A stretch of DNA of 33,248 bases from positions 1-33,248 of the forward strand of contig NZ_PKRO01000035.1 in NCBI RefSeq assembly GCF_002855495.1, given 5' to 3'. The notes beneath the pieces were generated by a model, which had not been told where the DNA came from, did not search any database, and worked only from the letters and a program-made list of their open reading frames with translations. Of this stretch, positions 24,642 to 33,248 are shown piece by piece. The number at the start of each line of letters is the position of its first letter. Within the stretch, counting starts at the first letter, position 1. Source of the stretch: Porphyrobacter sp. TH134 (GTDB taxonomy: Bacteria; Pseudomonadota; Alphaproteobacteria; Sphingomonadales; Sphingomonadaceae). The position numbers and the translations under genes are program-made.

Positions 24642-25898
24642 ATGGACGAGGAAACCAACCCCGCGCGCGTCGTCGTGATCGGTGCCGGACAGGCCGGCTC
24701 GCAGTTCTGCTTCGCGCTGCGCCGCCACGGCTTCGGCGGCGAGATCGTGCTGCTCGGCGAAGAGCCCCATGCGCCCTACCAGCGGCCGCCCCTCTCGAAA
24801 GCCTTCCTGAAGGGCGAGATGGACCAGCGGCGCCTGTTGCTGAAGCCCGCGCAGGCCTATGCCGACAGCGGCGTGGAGTTCCGTCCCGGAGCGGTCGCCA
24901 CCGGGATCGATCGCGCCGCGCGGCAGGTCGTGCTCGCTTCGGGGGAGAGGCTCGCCTACGACCGGCTGGCGATCGCCACGGGCTCGCGCCCGCGCGCGCT
25001 GCCCGCGCCCGGCGGGACGCTCGGCGGGGTGCTTGCGCTGCGGGGGATCGACGACACCTTGCGGCTGCGCGACAGGCTCGATGCCTGCCGCGCGCTGATC
25101 GTGGTGGGGGGCGGCTATATCGGGCTCGAGGTCGCGGCGACGGCGCGCGCCAAGGGCATCCCCGTGACCGTCCTCGAGCGCGCCGAGCGGGTGCTGGCGC
25201 GGGTCACCTCGCCGCGGATGAGCGCCTGGTTCGAGGCCCTGCACCGCCGCCACGGGGTGGATGTGATCTGCGATGCTGAGATCGCCGAGCTCTCGGGCAC
25301 CGGCGGGCAGGTGACCGGTGCCGTCCTCGCCGACGGGCGCGTCATTCCGGGCGACACGGTGCTGGTCGGCATCGGTGTCGACGCCAACGACGGCCTCGCA
25401 TCCGAGGCCGGCCTCGCCTGCGACGGGGGCATTCTCGTCGATGCGGACGCGCGCACGCAGGACCCGCTGATCTACGCGCTCGGCGATTGCACGCGCCACC
25501 CGGTCGGGCCCTATGCCGGGCAGCACCGGGTCGAAAGCGTCCACAACGCGCTCGACCAGGCCGAACGCGCGGCGCGTCATCTGCTCGGACTGGACCCGCC
25601 GGCCTACGATCCGCCGTGGTTCTGGTCCGACCAGTACGATGCCAAGCTGCAGGCGGCCGGACTGTTCAACGGCCACGATGCCCAGCTGTCCCACGGCGAT
25701 CCCGAAAGCGGCAGGTTCGCCCTCCTCTACTTCGCCCGGGAGCGCCTCGTCGCGGTGGATGCGGTGAGCGATCCGGCAAGCTTCATGGCCGCCCGGCAAC
25801 TACTGAAGCAGGACGCCGCCGCAACTCTCGCCGAATGCCGCGCGCATTCGCTCAAGGAACTTCTCGCCCTCCGCAAGAATGGAGAACCTGTGCCATGA
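24642..25898 (+). CDS. NAD(P)H-dependent ferredoxin reductase (putidaredoxin/rhodocoxin reductase type)
   Basis: A 418-aa FAD enzyme that passes electrons from NAD(P)H to a [2Fe-2S] ferredoxin. The N-terminal FAD site is VVVIGAGQAGSQ, and APYQRPPLSKAFLKGEM is the usual family block. The NAD(P) site is IVVGGGYIGLEVAA, and YALGDCTRHP closes the FAD site. The C-terminal domain has PPWFWSDQYDAKLQAAG, typical of P450- and dioxygenase-linked reductases. Its stop overlaps the ferredoxin start (ATGA at 25895-25898). With the ferredoxin it should power the P450 encoded about 8 kb away on the other strand, which carries the same type of upstream site. Confidence 0.94.
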   Translation: MDEETNPARVVVIGAGQAGSQFCFALRRHGFGGEIVLLGEEPHAPYQRPPLSKAFLKGEMDQRRLLLKPAQAYADSGVEFRPGAVATGIDRAARQVVLASGERLAYDRLAIATGSRPRALPAPGGTLGGVLALRGIDDTLRLRDRLDACRALIVVGGGYIGLEVAATARAKGIPVTVLERAERVLARVTSPRMSAWFEALHRRHGVDVICDAEIAELSGTGGQVTGAVLADGRVIPGDTVLVGIGVDANDGLASEAGLACDGGILVDADARTQDPLIYALGDCTRHPVGPYAGQHRVESVHNALDQAERAARHLLGLDPPAYDPPWFWSDQYDAKLQAAGLFNGHDAQLSHGDPESGRFALLYFARERLVAVDAVSDPASFMAARQLLKQDAAATLAECRAHSLKELLALRKNGEPVP

Positions 25899-26215
25899 CC
25901 AGACTGCTGTTCGTCGATCATCAGGGGCACGAGACCCCCCTCGAAGTCGAGGCCGGGCTGACCCTGATGGAGGTCGCGCGGCTTGGCGGCTTCGACAGCA
26001 TCGCCGCGGAATGCGGCGGCGGCTGTGCCTGCGCGACCTGCCAGGTCTATCTCGAGCCCGCGCTCTTCGCGGCCCTTGCGCCGATGAGCGAGATGGAGGA
26101 ATGCATGCTCGAGCTTGCCGCGCACCGCCGCGCGACCTCGCGCCTCGCCTGCCAGCTGACCACCGGACACGCGCTCGAGGGCGCGCGGATCGAGCTTCCC
26201 GAAAGCCAGTACTAG
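25895..26215 (+). CDS. [2Fe-2S] ferredoxin, adrenodoxin/putidaredoxin type
   Basis: A 106-aa electron carrier. The cluster ligands follow the C-x5-C-x2-C...C pattern: Cys40, Cys46, Cys49 in AECGGGCACATCQVYL, and Cys86 in SRLACQLT. An acidic stretch (MSEMEECMLELA) lies where redox partners usually dock. The ATG overlaps the reductase stop, giving a reductase-ferredoxin pair. The expected partner is the P450 at 15125-16399. The pair ends 30 bp before a convergent acetoacetate-decarboxylase-like gene; that gap shows no clear hairpin. Confidence 0.95.
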   Translation: MTRLLFVDHQGHETPLEVEAGLTLMEVARLGGFDSIAAECGGGCACATCQVYLEPALFAALAPMSEMEECMLELAAHRRATSRLACQLTTGHALEGARIELPESQY

Positions 26216-26245
26216 CTTAACCCGGCGGCGCTCCCGGCAGGGGCG

Positions 26246-27046
26246 TCAGACCGGCGGCAGGCTGGTGCGCGCCAGCGTCGTGCCCGCCTTCCACGAGACG
26301 CCCACCTCGTGCCAGTAGCCCGCGATCTTCTCGCGCACGGGCAGGCTGGTCAGCTCCTCGACCGGGGAATCGAAGTAGGCGAGATCGAAATCGCCCGTGA
26401 AGCAGCGGCCCATCTCGCCGTCGAACCCGCTCATCGTCACGACTTCCGAGAGGCTGTCCGTCCCGTCGGTCTCGATCGCGGGATACCAGCGGCTGTGCGC
26501 CATCGGCAGCCCGTTGACGAAGCCGGGCTTGTCGGCGGTCCCGGTGATGGTGAAGACCCCTTCGGCCAGCCGCCTGTCATAGGCCGCCAGCGTCACCCCG
26601 AAGGTGCCGCCGGGCGCGAGGCGCGGGCCGGCCTTGCCGATGTTCACCGGGCGGGTCTGGTGGATCGAGCCGAGCTTCTTGGGATAGCCCTGGTGCTGGC
26701 CGCGCAGGACCGCGAAGTCCTTGTCCACCCAGATGAAGGCGCAGCGCGAATAGTGCTTGCCGGCAAACTTGCAGCGGATGACGAGGAACATCTCCTTGTA
26801 CTGGCAGCGCACCGGATCGAGCACCTCGGCGAAGCTGTCCGAACAGCTCTGCCAGTCGGCCCAGATCGCGGCGACCGCGCCGGGGTCCTCGTCGGCGAGT
26901 TCGAAGCCATCGGGCAGGAGGGCGGCGACCGCATCGACATCGGTGCGGTATTCCATCGTCACCAGCTCGCCCGAGTAATGCCACGGCACCGGCGGCAGGA
27001 TGGCGGACGTCCCGCTTCTGGTGCGGGGATAGTAGAAGCCCTTCAT
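26246..27046 (-). CDS. acetoacetate decarboxylase-family protein
   Basis: A 266-aa protein of the acetoacetate decarboxylase superfamily (PF06314 type). The Schiff-base lysine pair is present in HQGYPKKLGSIH (Lys123/124). Family members decarboxylate beta-keto acids, but some act as aldolase-dehydratases; a Sphingomonas wittichii homologue has been described that way. Here it could process a ring-cleavage product. The ATG at 27046 has GGAG 7 nt upstream; the frame extends further upstream without a likely start. It is transcribed away from the FAH-family gene across a 196-bp region containing an operator-like site, and convergent with the ferredoxin. Its true substrate is unknown. Confidence 0.88.
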   Translation of the reverse strand: MKGFYYPRTRSGTSAILPPVPWHYSGELVTMEYRTDVDAVAALLPDGFELADEDPGAVAAIWADWQSCSDSFAEVLDPVRCQYKEMFLVIRCKFAGKHYSRCAFIWVDKDFAVLRGQHQGYPKKLGSIHQTRPVNIGKAGPRLAPGGTFGVTLAAYDRRLAEGVFTITGTADKPGFVNGLPMAHSRWYPAIETDGTDSLSEVVTMSGFDGEMGRCFTGDFDLAYFDSPVEELTSLPVREKIAGYWHEVGVSWKAGTTLARTSLPPV

Positions 27047-27155
27047 GGCGATGCTCCGGCAGTCTCGGCAGGGGTGCGGGCGGCCGCGATGCTGCCCGCG
27101 ATGGCGCTGTCTATAGGAAGCCGAGGCGCAGCCGCGATAGGCCGCGCGGGAAGAA

Positions 27156-27172
27156 TGTCCCAATCTGCTAAG
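27156..27172 (+). promoter_or_regulatory. operator-like site F before the FAH-ALDH operon
   Basis: TGTCCCAATCTGCTAAG, followed by CTGCCGC as at the MFS site; 87 bp from motif start to ATG. A -10-like GACTAG (27190-27195) starts 17 nt after the motif, inside the palindrome CGACTAGTCG (27188-27197). The decarboxylase-like gene starts 109 bp away on the other strand and may share the site. Confidence 0.6.
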
Positions 27173-27242
27173 CTGCCGCGCGCCGCCTCGACTAGTCGTG
27201 AAACGACGAAAGAACCGCCGCGCAGCGCGGGCGAAAGGATGC

Positions 27243-28130
27243 ATGATGACGACCGAATACCGCAAGATCCTGCTGGGCGGATACCCGATCCTGACCCGGC
27301 GCGAGGGCGATCTGCTCGTGACCCGCGACGGCCGCTCGATCGGGATCGAGGAGGCGGTGCACCTGCCCCCGGTCGAACCGACCAAGATCGTCTGCGTCCA
27401 CCTCAACTATCACAGCCGGGTCGAGGAGTTCATCACCAAGCTCCCGCCCGCGCCCACCTATTTCCACAAGCCGATCACCGCGCTCAACAGCCACGGGGGC
27501 GACATCGTGCGGCCCGAACGCTGCAAGTACCTCAACTACGAGGGCGAGATCGCGATCGTCATCGGCAGGCACTGCCGCAACATCAGCCCCGCCGAAGCGG
27601 GCGACTACATTGCCGGCTATGCAGTCTCCAACGATTACGGCCTGCACGATTTCCGCGACACCGATGCGGGCTCGATGCTGCGGGTCAAGGGCTCGGACAC
27701 GCTGTGCCCCGTTGGCCCCGGGCTCGTCACCGGCTGGGACTTCCGCGGCAAGCGCATCCGCACTTATGTCAACGGCAAGACCGTGCAGGACGACACCACC
27801 GACAACATGGAATGGGACATGCACTACCTCGTCGCCGACATCGCGCGCACGATCACGCTGGTGCCGGGCGACATCCTCTTGTCGGGCACGCCGGCCAACA
27901 GCCGCCCGGTCCAGCCCGGCGATCTGGTCGAGGTCGAGGTCGAGGGGCTCGGCCGCCTCTCGAACCGGATCGTCGCCGGCAGCACCCCGATCCGCGACGA
28001 CGTGGGCGCCCAGCCGACCGAGAGCGAGGAGGTGATCTCCACCGCGATGGGCGGCGACTGGGAGCACCGCGGCAAGCGCGCCGCGGGCGGGCAGGGCGCG
28101 CAGTTCTACAAGTCGCAGCTGGAGGAATAG
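27243..28130 (+). CDS. fumarylacetoacetate hydrolase-family enzyme (HpaG-like isomerase/decarboxylase or hydrolase)
   Basis: A 295-aa FAH-fold protein. Metal-site residues are visible in YLNYEGEIAIVIG (Glu, Glu) and AVSNDYGLHDFRDTD (Asp); LSGTPAN and KPGD-like RPVQPGDLVEVEVEGLG are family landmarks. Members include fumarylacetoacetase-like hydrolases, acylpyruvases and the HpaG isomerase/decarboxylase of the homoprotocatechuate meta pathway. With HpaD- and HpaE-like genes in the window, an HpaG-like role on the ring-cleavage product is the best inference. AAAGGA precedes tandem ATGs at 27243 and 27246. The C-terminal tail (after about 265) is longer than the core. It is the first of a two-gene unit with the following aldehyde dehydrogenase. 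Confidence 0.87.
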   Translation: MMTTEYRKILLGGYPILTRREGDLLVTRDGRSIGIEEAVHLPPVEPTKIVCVHLNYHSRVEEFITKLPPAPTYFHKPITALNSHGGDIVRPERCKYLNYEGEIAIVIGRHCRNISPAEAGDYIAGYAVSNDYGLHDFRDTDAGSMLRVKGSDTLCPVGPGLVTGWDFRGKRIRTYVNGKTVQDDTTDNMEWDMHYLVADIARTITLVPGDILLSGTPANSRPVQPGDLVEVEVEGLGRLSNRIVAGSTPIRDDVGAQPTESEEVISTAMGGDWEHRGKRAAGGQGAQFYKSQLEE

Positions 28131-28132
28131 CG

Positions 28133-29557
28133 GTGCCGCTTCCCGACGCGACGCGGCATTTCATCGGCGGCGCATGGGTCGCGCCGCTTTCGGACGCGCG
28201 CGCGCCGATCACCGATCCCGCGACCGAGGAGACGGTCGGCGAGGTCGCGCTCGGCAATGCCGCGGACGTCGAGCGCGCCGTGGCGGCGGCGCGGTCCGCC
28301 TTCCCGGGCTTCGCGGCAACGCCGCTCGAAGAGCGGCGCGCGATGATCGCGCGGGTCCTCGCGCTGCTGGAGGAACGCAGCGCCGCGATCGGCGAGGCGA
28401 TCGCCGCGGAGATGGGCGCGCCTGCCGCGCTCGCCTGCGGGGCGCAGGCGGGCAGCGGGCCGCAGCACTTCCGCGCGATCCTCAGGGTGCTCGACGACTT
28501 CCGCTTCGAGGAGGCGCTCGGTCGCACGCTGCTGCGCAAGGAGCCGATCGGCGTGTGCGCGCTGATCACGCCGTGGAACTGGCCGATGAACCAGATCGCC
28601 ACCAAGGTCGCCCCCGCGCTGGCGGCGGGGTGCACGATGGTGCTGAAGCCGAGCGAGGTGGCGCCGCTCGATGCCGCCCTCCTCGCCGAGATCCTCGACG
28701 AGGCCGGGGTGCCGCCGGGCGTGTTCAACCTCGTCCAAGGGGACGGCCCCGGGGTCGGAGCCGCGCTCTGCGCGCATCCGGACATCGACATGGTCTCCTT
28801 CACCGGCTCGACCCGCGCGGGGATCGCGATCAGCGAGGCCGCCGCCGCCACGGTCAAGCGCGTCGCGCTCGAACTGGGCGGGAAATCGGCCGCGATCCTG
28901 CTCGAGGATGCCGATTTCGCGCGGGCGGTGCCTGCGGTGGTCGCAGGGGTGATGCTGAACAGCGGCCAGTCCTGCAACGCGACCGCGCGGCTGCTCGTGC
29001 CTGACGACCGGCACGAGGAGGCGGCCGAACTGGCCCGCGTCGCCGCCGAGCGGATGGCGCCGGGCCGGGAGGGCGGGATCGGCCCGCTCGCCAATGCGGC
29101 GCAGTTTGCCCGGGTGCGCGACATGATCCGCGGCGCTTTGGCCGAGGGCGCGCGGCTGGTGACCGGCGGACCGGAGCGTCCGGCCGGTCTCACCCGCGGC
29201 TACTATGTCGCGCCGACCGTCTTCGCCGATGTGACCCCGGACATGACCATCGCCCGCGAGGAGATTTTCGGCCCGGTGGTGACGATCCACCGCTACCGCG
29301 ACGAGTACGATGCGGTGCGGATCGCCAACGACAGCCCCTACGGCCTGTCGGGGGCGGTCTGGTCGGGGGACCATGCCCGCGCGGTGGCGGTCGCGGCGCG
29401 GCTGCGCACGGGGATGGTGCACATCAACGGCGCAGGGCTCGACAGCATGGCGCCGTTCGGCGGTTACAAGATGTCGGGCAACGGGCGGGAATGGGGCCGC
29501 CACGGGCTCGAGGAGTTCCTCGAGGTGAAATCGGTCTACGGCGGCTGTCCCGCCTGA
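28133..29557 (+). CDS. NAD(P)-dependent aldehyde dehydrogenase (third in the window)
   Basis: A 474-aa aldehyde dehydrogenase. Catalytic Cys lies in NSGQSCNATARL and Glu in VALELGGKSAAIL; ITPWNWPMNQIATKVAPALA and SFTGSTRAG form the cofactor site. The start is GTG at 28133, 2 bp after the FAH gene stop, with GGAGG at 28121-28125. It is distinct from both the HpaE-like and GabD enzymes and belongs to a broad-specificity subgroup (GGYKMSGNGREWG ending), so I cannot assign a substrate. Candidates are the aldehyde from amine oxidation or a late ring-cleavage semialdehyde. The second TonB receptor follows after 164 bp. Confidence 0.9.
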   Translation: MPLPDATRHFIGGAWVAPLSDARAPITDPATEETVGEVALGNAADVERAVAAARSAFPGFAATPLEERRAMIARVLALLEERSAAIGEAIAAEMGAPAALACGAQAGSGPQHFRAILRVLDDFRFEEALGRTLLRKEPIGVCALITPWNWPMNQIATKVAPALAAGCTMVLKPSEVAPLDAALLAEILDEAGVPPGVFNLVQGDGPGVGAALCAHPDIDMVSFTGSTRAGIAISEAAAATVKRVALELGGKSAAILLEDADFARAVPAVVAGVMLNSGQSCNATARLLVPDDRHEEAAELARVAAERMAPGREGGIGPLANAAQFARVRDMIRGALAEGARLVTGGPERPAGLTRGYYVAPTVFADVTPDMTIAREEIFGPVVTIHRYRDEYDAVRIANDSPYGLSGAVWSGDHARAVAVAARLRTGMVHINGAGLDSMAPFGGYKMSGNGREWGRHGLEEFLEVKSVYGGCPA

Positions 29558-29647
29558 CATTCCCCCGCGCGCCGCGCCGTGGATGCTGTAGCCGATTTGC
29601 CGCTTATCCGCGCGGATCGCCACACCGCACCCGCGGCGCCGCCAATC

Positions 29648-29664
29648 TGACCGGAAATGCAAAG
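29648..29664 (+). promoter_or_regulatory. operator-like site D before TonB receptor 2
   Basis: TGACCGGAAATGCAAAG, preceded by CAATC; 74 bp from motif start to the ATG at 29722. A -10-like TAGGAT (29682-29687) starts 17 nt after the motif. Its third base departs from the TGTCCG core. Confidence 0.5.
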
Positions 29665-29721
29665 CCTTGCCGGCCCCCGCATAGGATGATGCGCGCCTCG
29701 GCATATTTCGGGGAGGCCGGC

Positions 29722-32088
<2,367 letters not shown>

Positions 32089-32112
32089 CCCCTCAGCAAC
32101 AAGGATAATCCC

Positions 32113-33057
32113 ATGCGAAGGTTTCATCAGGCGGCGGTGTCGCTGATCGTCGCCGTGGCCGCCTCCGGCTGCGCGCCCGCGGTGCAGGACGCCGATCCCG
32201 CCGCCCGGACCGCTGCCGAGGCACCGGCGGCCAATACCTACCATTTCATGCGCAATGCCACCGCGCGGCTCGACTATGCCGGGCAGACCTTCCTGCTCGA
32301 TCCGATGCTGTCAGCCAAGGGCGCGCTTCCCAGCTTTGCAGGGATCGCGCCCAATCCCACGCTCGAACTGCCCGTGCCCGTCGCCGACATCATCGCCGAT
32401 GTCGACGGGGTGATCGTCAGCCACCTCCACCCGGACCATTTCGACCCCGCCGCCGCCCAGGCCCTGCCGAAGGCGATCCCGATCCTCACCCCGTCGAACC
32501 AGGCGGCGATCGATCCGGCCAATGCGGCCGAGACCACGCAGAGCTTCGCCGCGCAGCTGGCCGCCTACGGCTTCACCAACGTCGCCACGATCGGCGATCG
32601 GGGGACGTCCTTCCGCGGCGTCACGGTGACGCAGGAATTCGGCGCGCACGGCACCGGGCTCGCCGGTCAGCTGCTCGGCGGGGTCAACGGCATCGTCCTC
32701 AAGGCGCCGGGTCAGCCGACGATCTACTGGACGGGCGACACGATCCTCGATGCCGAGGGCCGGATTGAGGCGATCCTCGCGCGGTACAAGCCCGACATCA
32801 TCATCGCCCACACCGGCGGGGCGATGGTCAAGGCGCTCTCGCCCGATCCGATCCTGATGAACGAGGCCCAGGCGCTGGCGCTGTTCCGCGCGGCGGACCG
32901 CTACAATCCGAAGGTGCGGATCGTGGCGGTGCACATGAACGCGCTCGACCACTGTTTCACCACGCGCGAGAGCCTCGCCAAGGCCGTTGCCGGCCTGCCC
33001 GAAGGGCTGCGCCGCCGCATCGACATACCTGAGGAGGGCCAGCGGATATCGTTTTGA
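32113..33057 (+). CDS. MBL-fold metallo-hydrolase, predicted lipoprotein
   Basis: A 314-aa protein with a lipobox-like VAASGC (Cys20) after a hydrophobic signal, so probably a periplasm-facing lipoprotein. The metallo-beta-lactamase signature is HLHPDHFD (His104, His106, Asp108, His109). EFGAHG and YWTGDTILD supply later metal-site elements, and HMNALDHC lies near the end. The fold resembles UlaG/L-ascorbate-lactonase-like and NAPE-PLD-like MBL proteins. The reaction is unknown; hydrolysis of a lactone, amide or ester is possible. It lies 24 bp downstream of TonB receptor 2 with an AAGGA ribosome site, suggesting substrate processing linked to uptake. Confidence 0.88.
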   Translation: MRRFHQAAVSLIVAVAASGCAPAVQDADPAARTAAEAPAANTYHFMRNATARLDYAGQTFLLDPMLSAKGALPSFAGIAPNPTLELPVPVADIIADVDGVIVSHLHPDHFDPAAAQALPKAIPILTPSNQAAIDPANAAETTQSFAAQLAAYGFTNVATIGDRGTSFRGVTVTQEFGAHGTGLAGQLLGGVNGIVLKAPGQPTIYWTGDTILDAEGRIEAILARYKPDIIIAHTGGAMVKALSPDPILMNEAQALALFRAADRYNPKVRIVAVHMNALDHCFTTRESLAKAVAGLPEGLRRRIDIPEEGQRISF

Positions 33058-33151
33058 TCGGACATCTGAACGACGAACTATCAGCAGCTTGGGATTCGCG
33101 GCGACATGGCTTCGAGCAATGCAAACATTTGTTCCTCATCGGACAATCTTG

Positions 33152-33248
33152 GATTGTGCAACCTGAGGTCTGGAAATTCGGATTTGGGATAGTCAGTCAT
33201 TCTGGCATTCCCACTTGATGTAGGCCTTGTTTTCGGAGGCCCATTTTT
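33152..33248. repeat. right copy of 97-bp terminal inverted repeat
   Basis: This is a perfect inverted copy of 1-97. The bases just inside each copy differ on the two sides, so no target-site duplication shared by the two boundaries is evident. The 94 bp between the MBL-fold gene (stop 33057) and this repeat contain no gene that I can support. Confidence 0.95.
33193..33246 (-). CDS. C-terminal end of the same unknown ORF inside the right repeat (partial)
   Basis: This mirror image of the fragment at 3-56 lies on the opposite strand and has identical sequence. Both copies read inward from outside the window. The complete gene should therefore lie beyond each edge, presumably in two inverted copies of one element. 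Confidence 0.35.
   Translation of the reverse strand, partial: KWASENKAYIKWECQND

Noticed and set aside
23559..25799. Roughly 746-codon open frame antisense to AraC regulator 2 and the ferredoxin reductase
   Set aside because: It spans two well-supported genes on the other strand and shows no domain motifs.
26309..29557. Very long open frame entering from the decarboxylase antisense strand into the aldehyde dehydrogenase
   Set aside because: Only the part from 28133 matches a protein family and has a GGAGG-preceded start. The upstream part is Arg/Pro/Gly-rich antisense or out-of-frame sequence typical of high-GC DNA.
33129..33145. Possible eighth copy of the 17-bp motif on the minus strand, TGTCCGATGAGGAACAA
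   Set aside because: Only the TGTCCG core and a few bases agree (about 10 of 17), and no gene start lies in the right place inside the window. A gene beyond the edge could change this.

Overview
The window looks like part of an alphaproteobacterial, probably sphingomonad-type (Sphingomonadales), genome or plasmid. The grounds are high GC, two large TonB-dependent receptors of the kind that expand in that group, periplasmic YtcJ-type amidohydrolases, and a dense catabolic cluster with P450/[2Fe-2S] ferredoxin chemistry. No 16S, tRNA or replication gene is present, so the genus cannot be fixed.

Layout. (1) 1-97 and 33152-33248 are a perfect 97-bp inverted repeat, each copy carrying the last codons of the same unknown ORF. 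The window is therefore bounded by two oppositely oriented copies of a repeated element. (2) 98-1013 is debris: the tail of a choice-of-anchor-Q/beta-helix protein and a frameshifted IS3-family transposase. (3) 1114-10291 is an envelope and periplasmic scavenging module. A TonB receptor, a secreted unknown protein and an amidohydrolase run leftward. A paralogous amidohydrolase and a class-C beta-lactamase-fold serine hydrolase run rightward. They diverge from a 549-bp intergenic region. (4) 10374-16399 is a leftward operon: P450, glutamine-synthetase-like ligase, HpaE-like aldehyde dehydrogenase, PQQ dehydrogenase. (5) 16575-19380 holds a homoprotocatechuate-type class III extradiol dioxygenase, a convergent class I glutamine amidotransferase and an AraC regulator. 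(6) 19577-26215 runs rightward: MFS transporter, GabD, GabT, a second AraC regulator, ferredoxin reductase, ferredoxin. (7) 26246-29557 has an acetoacetate-decarboxylase-like enzyme divergent from an FAH-family enzyme plus a third aldehyde dehydrogenase. (8) 29722-33057 has a second TonB receptor and an MBL-fold lipoprotein.

How they may work together (inference). A GS-like enzyme that ligates glutamate to an amine, a glutamine-amidotransferase-fold hydrolase that could remove it, a P450 with its own redox chain, GabT/GabD, and an HpaD/HpaE/HpaG-like meta-cleavage set read as one pathway. It would take an amine-bearing aromatic compound through gamma-glutamylation, oxidation, deglutamylation, transamination and ring cleavage. 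The two TonB receptors and the exported hydrolases would capture and trim the substrate.

The strongest new signal is regulatory. A 17-bp motif of the form TGTCCG-N4-TG-NNAAG recurs seven times, always in promoter regions. It lies before the P450 operon/dioxygenase, the MFS-gabDT operon, the reductase-ferredoxin operon, the FAH-ALDH operon and the second TonB receptor, and twice in the divergent amidohydrolase/TonB region. At five sites a weak -10-like hexamer starts 17-19 nt after the motif. This geometry fits an AraC-type activator touching the -35, and two AraC regulators are encoded here. The motif ties the left scavenging module and the right catabolic module into one probable regulon.
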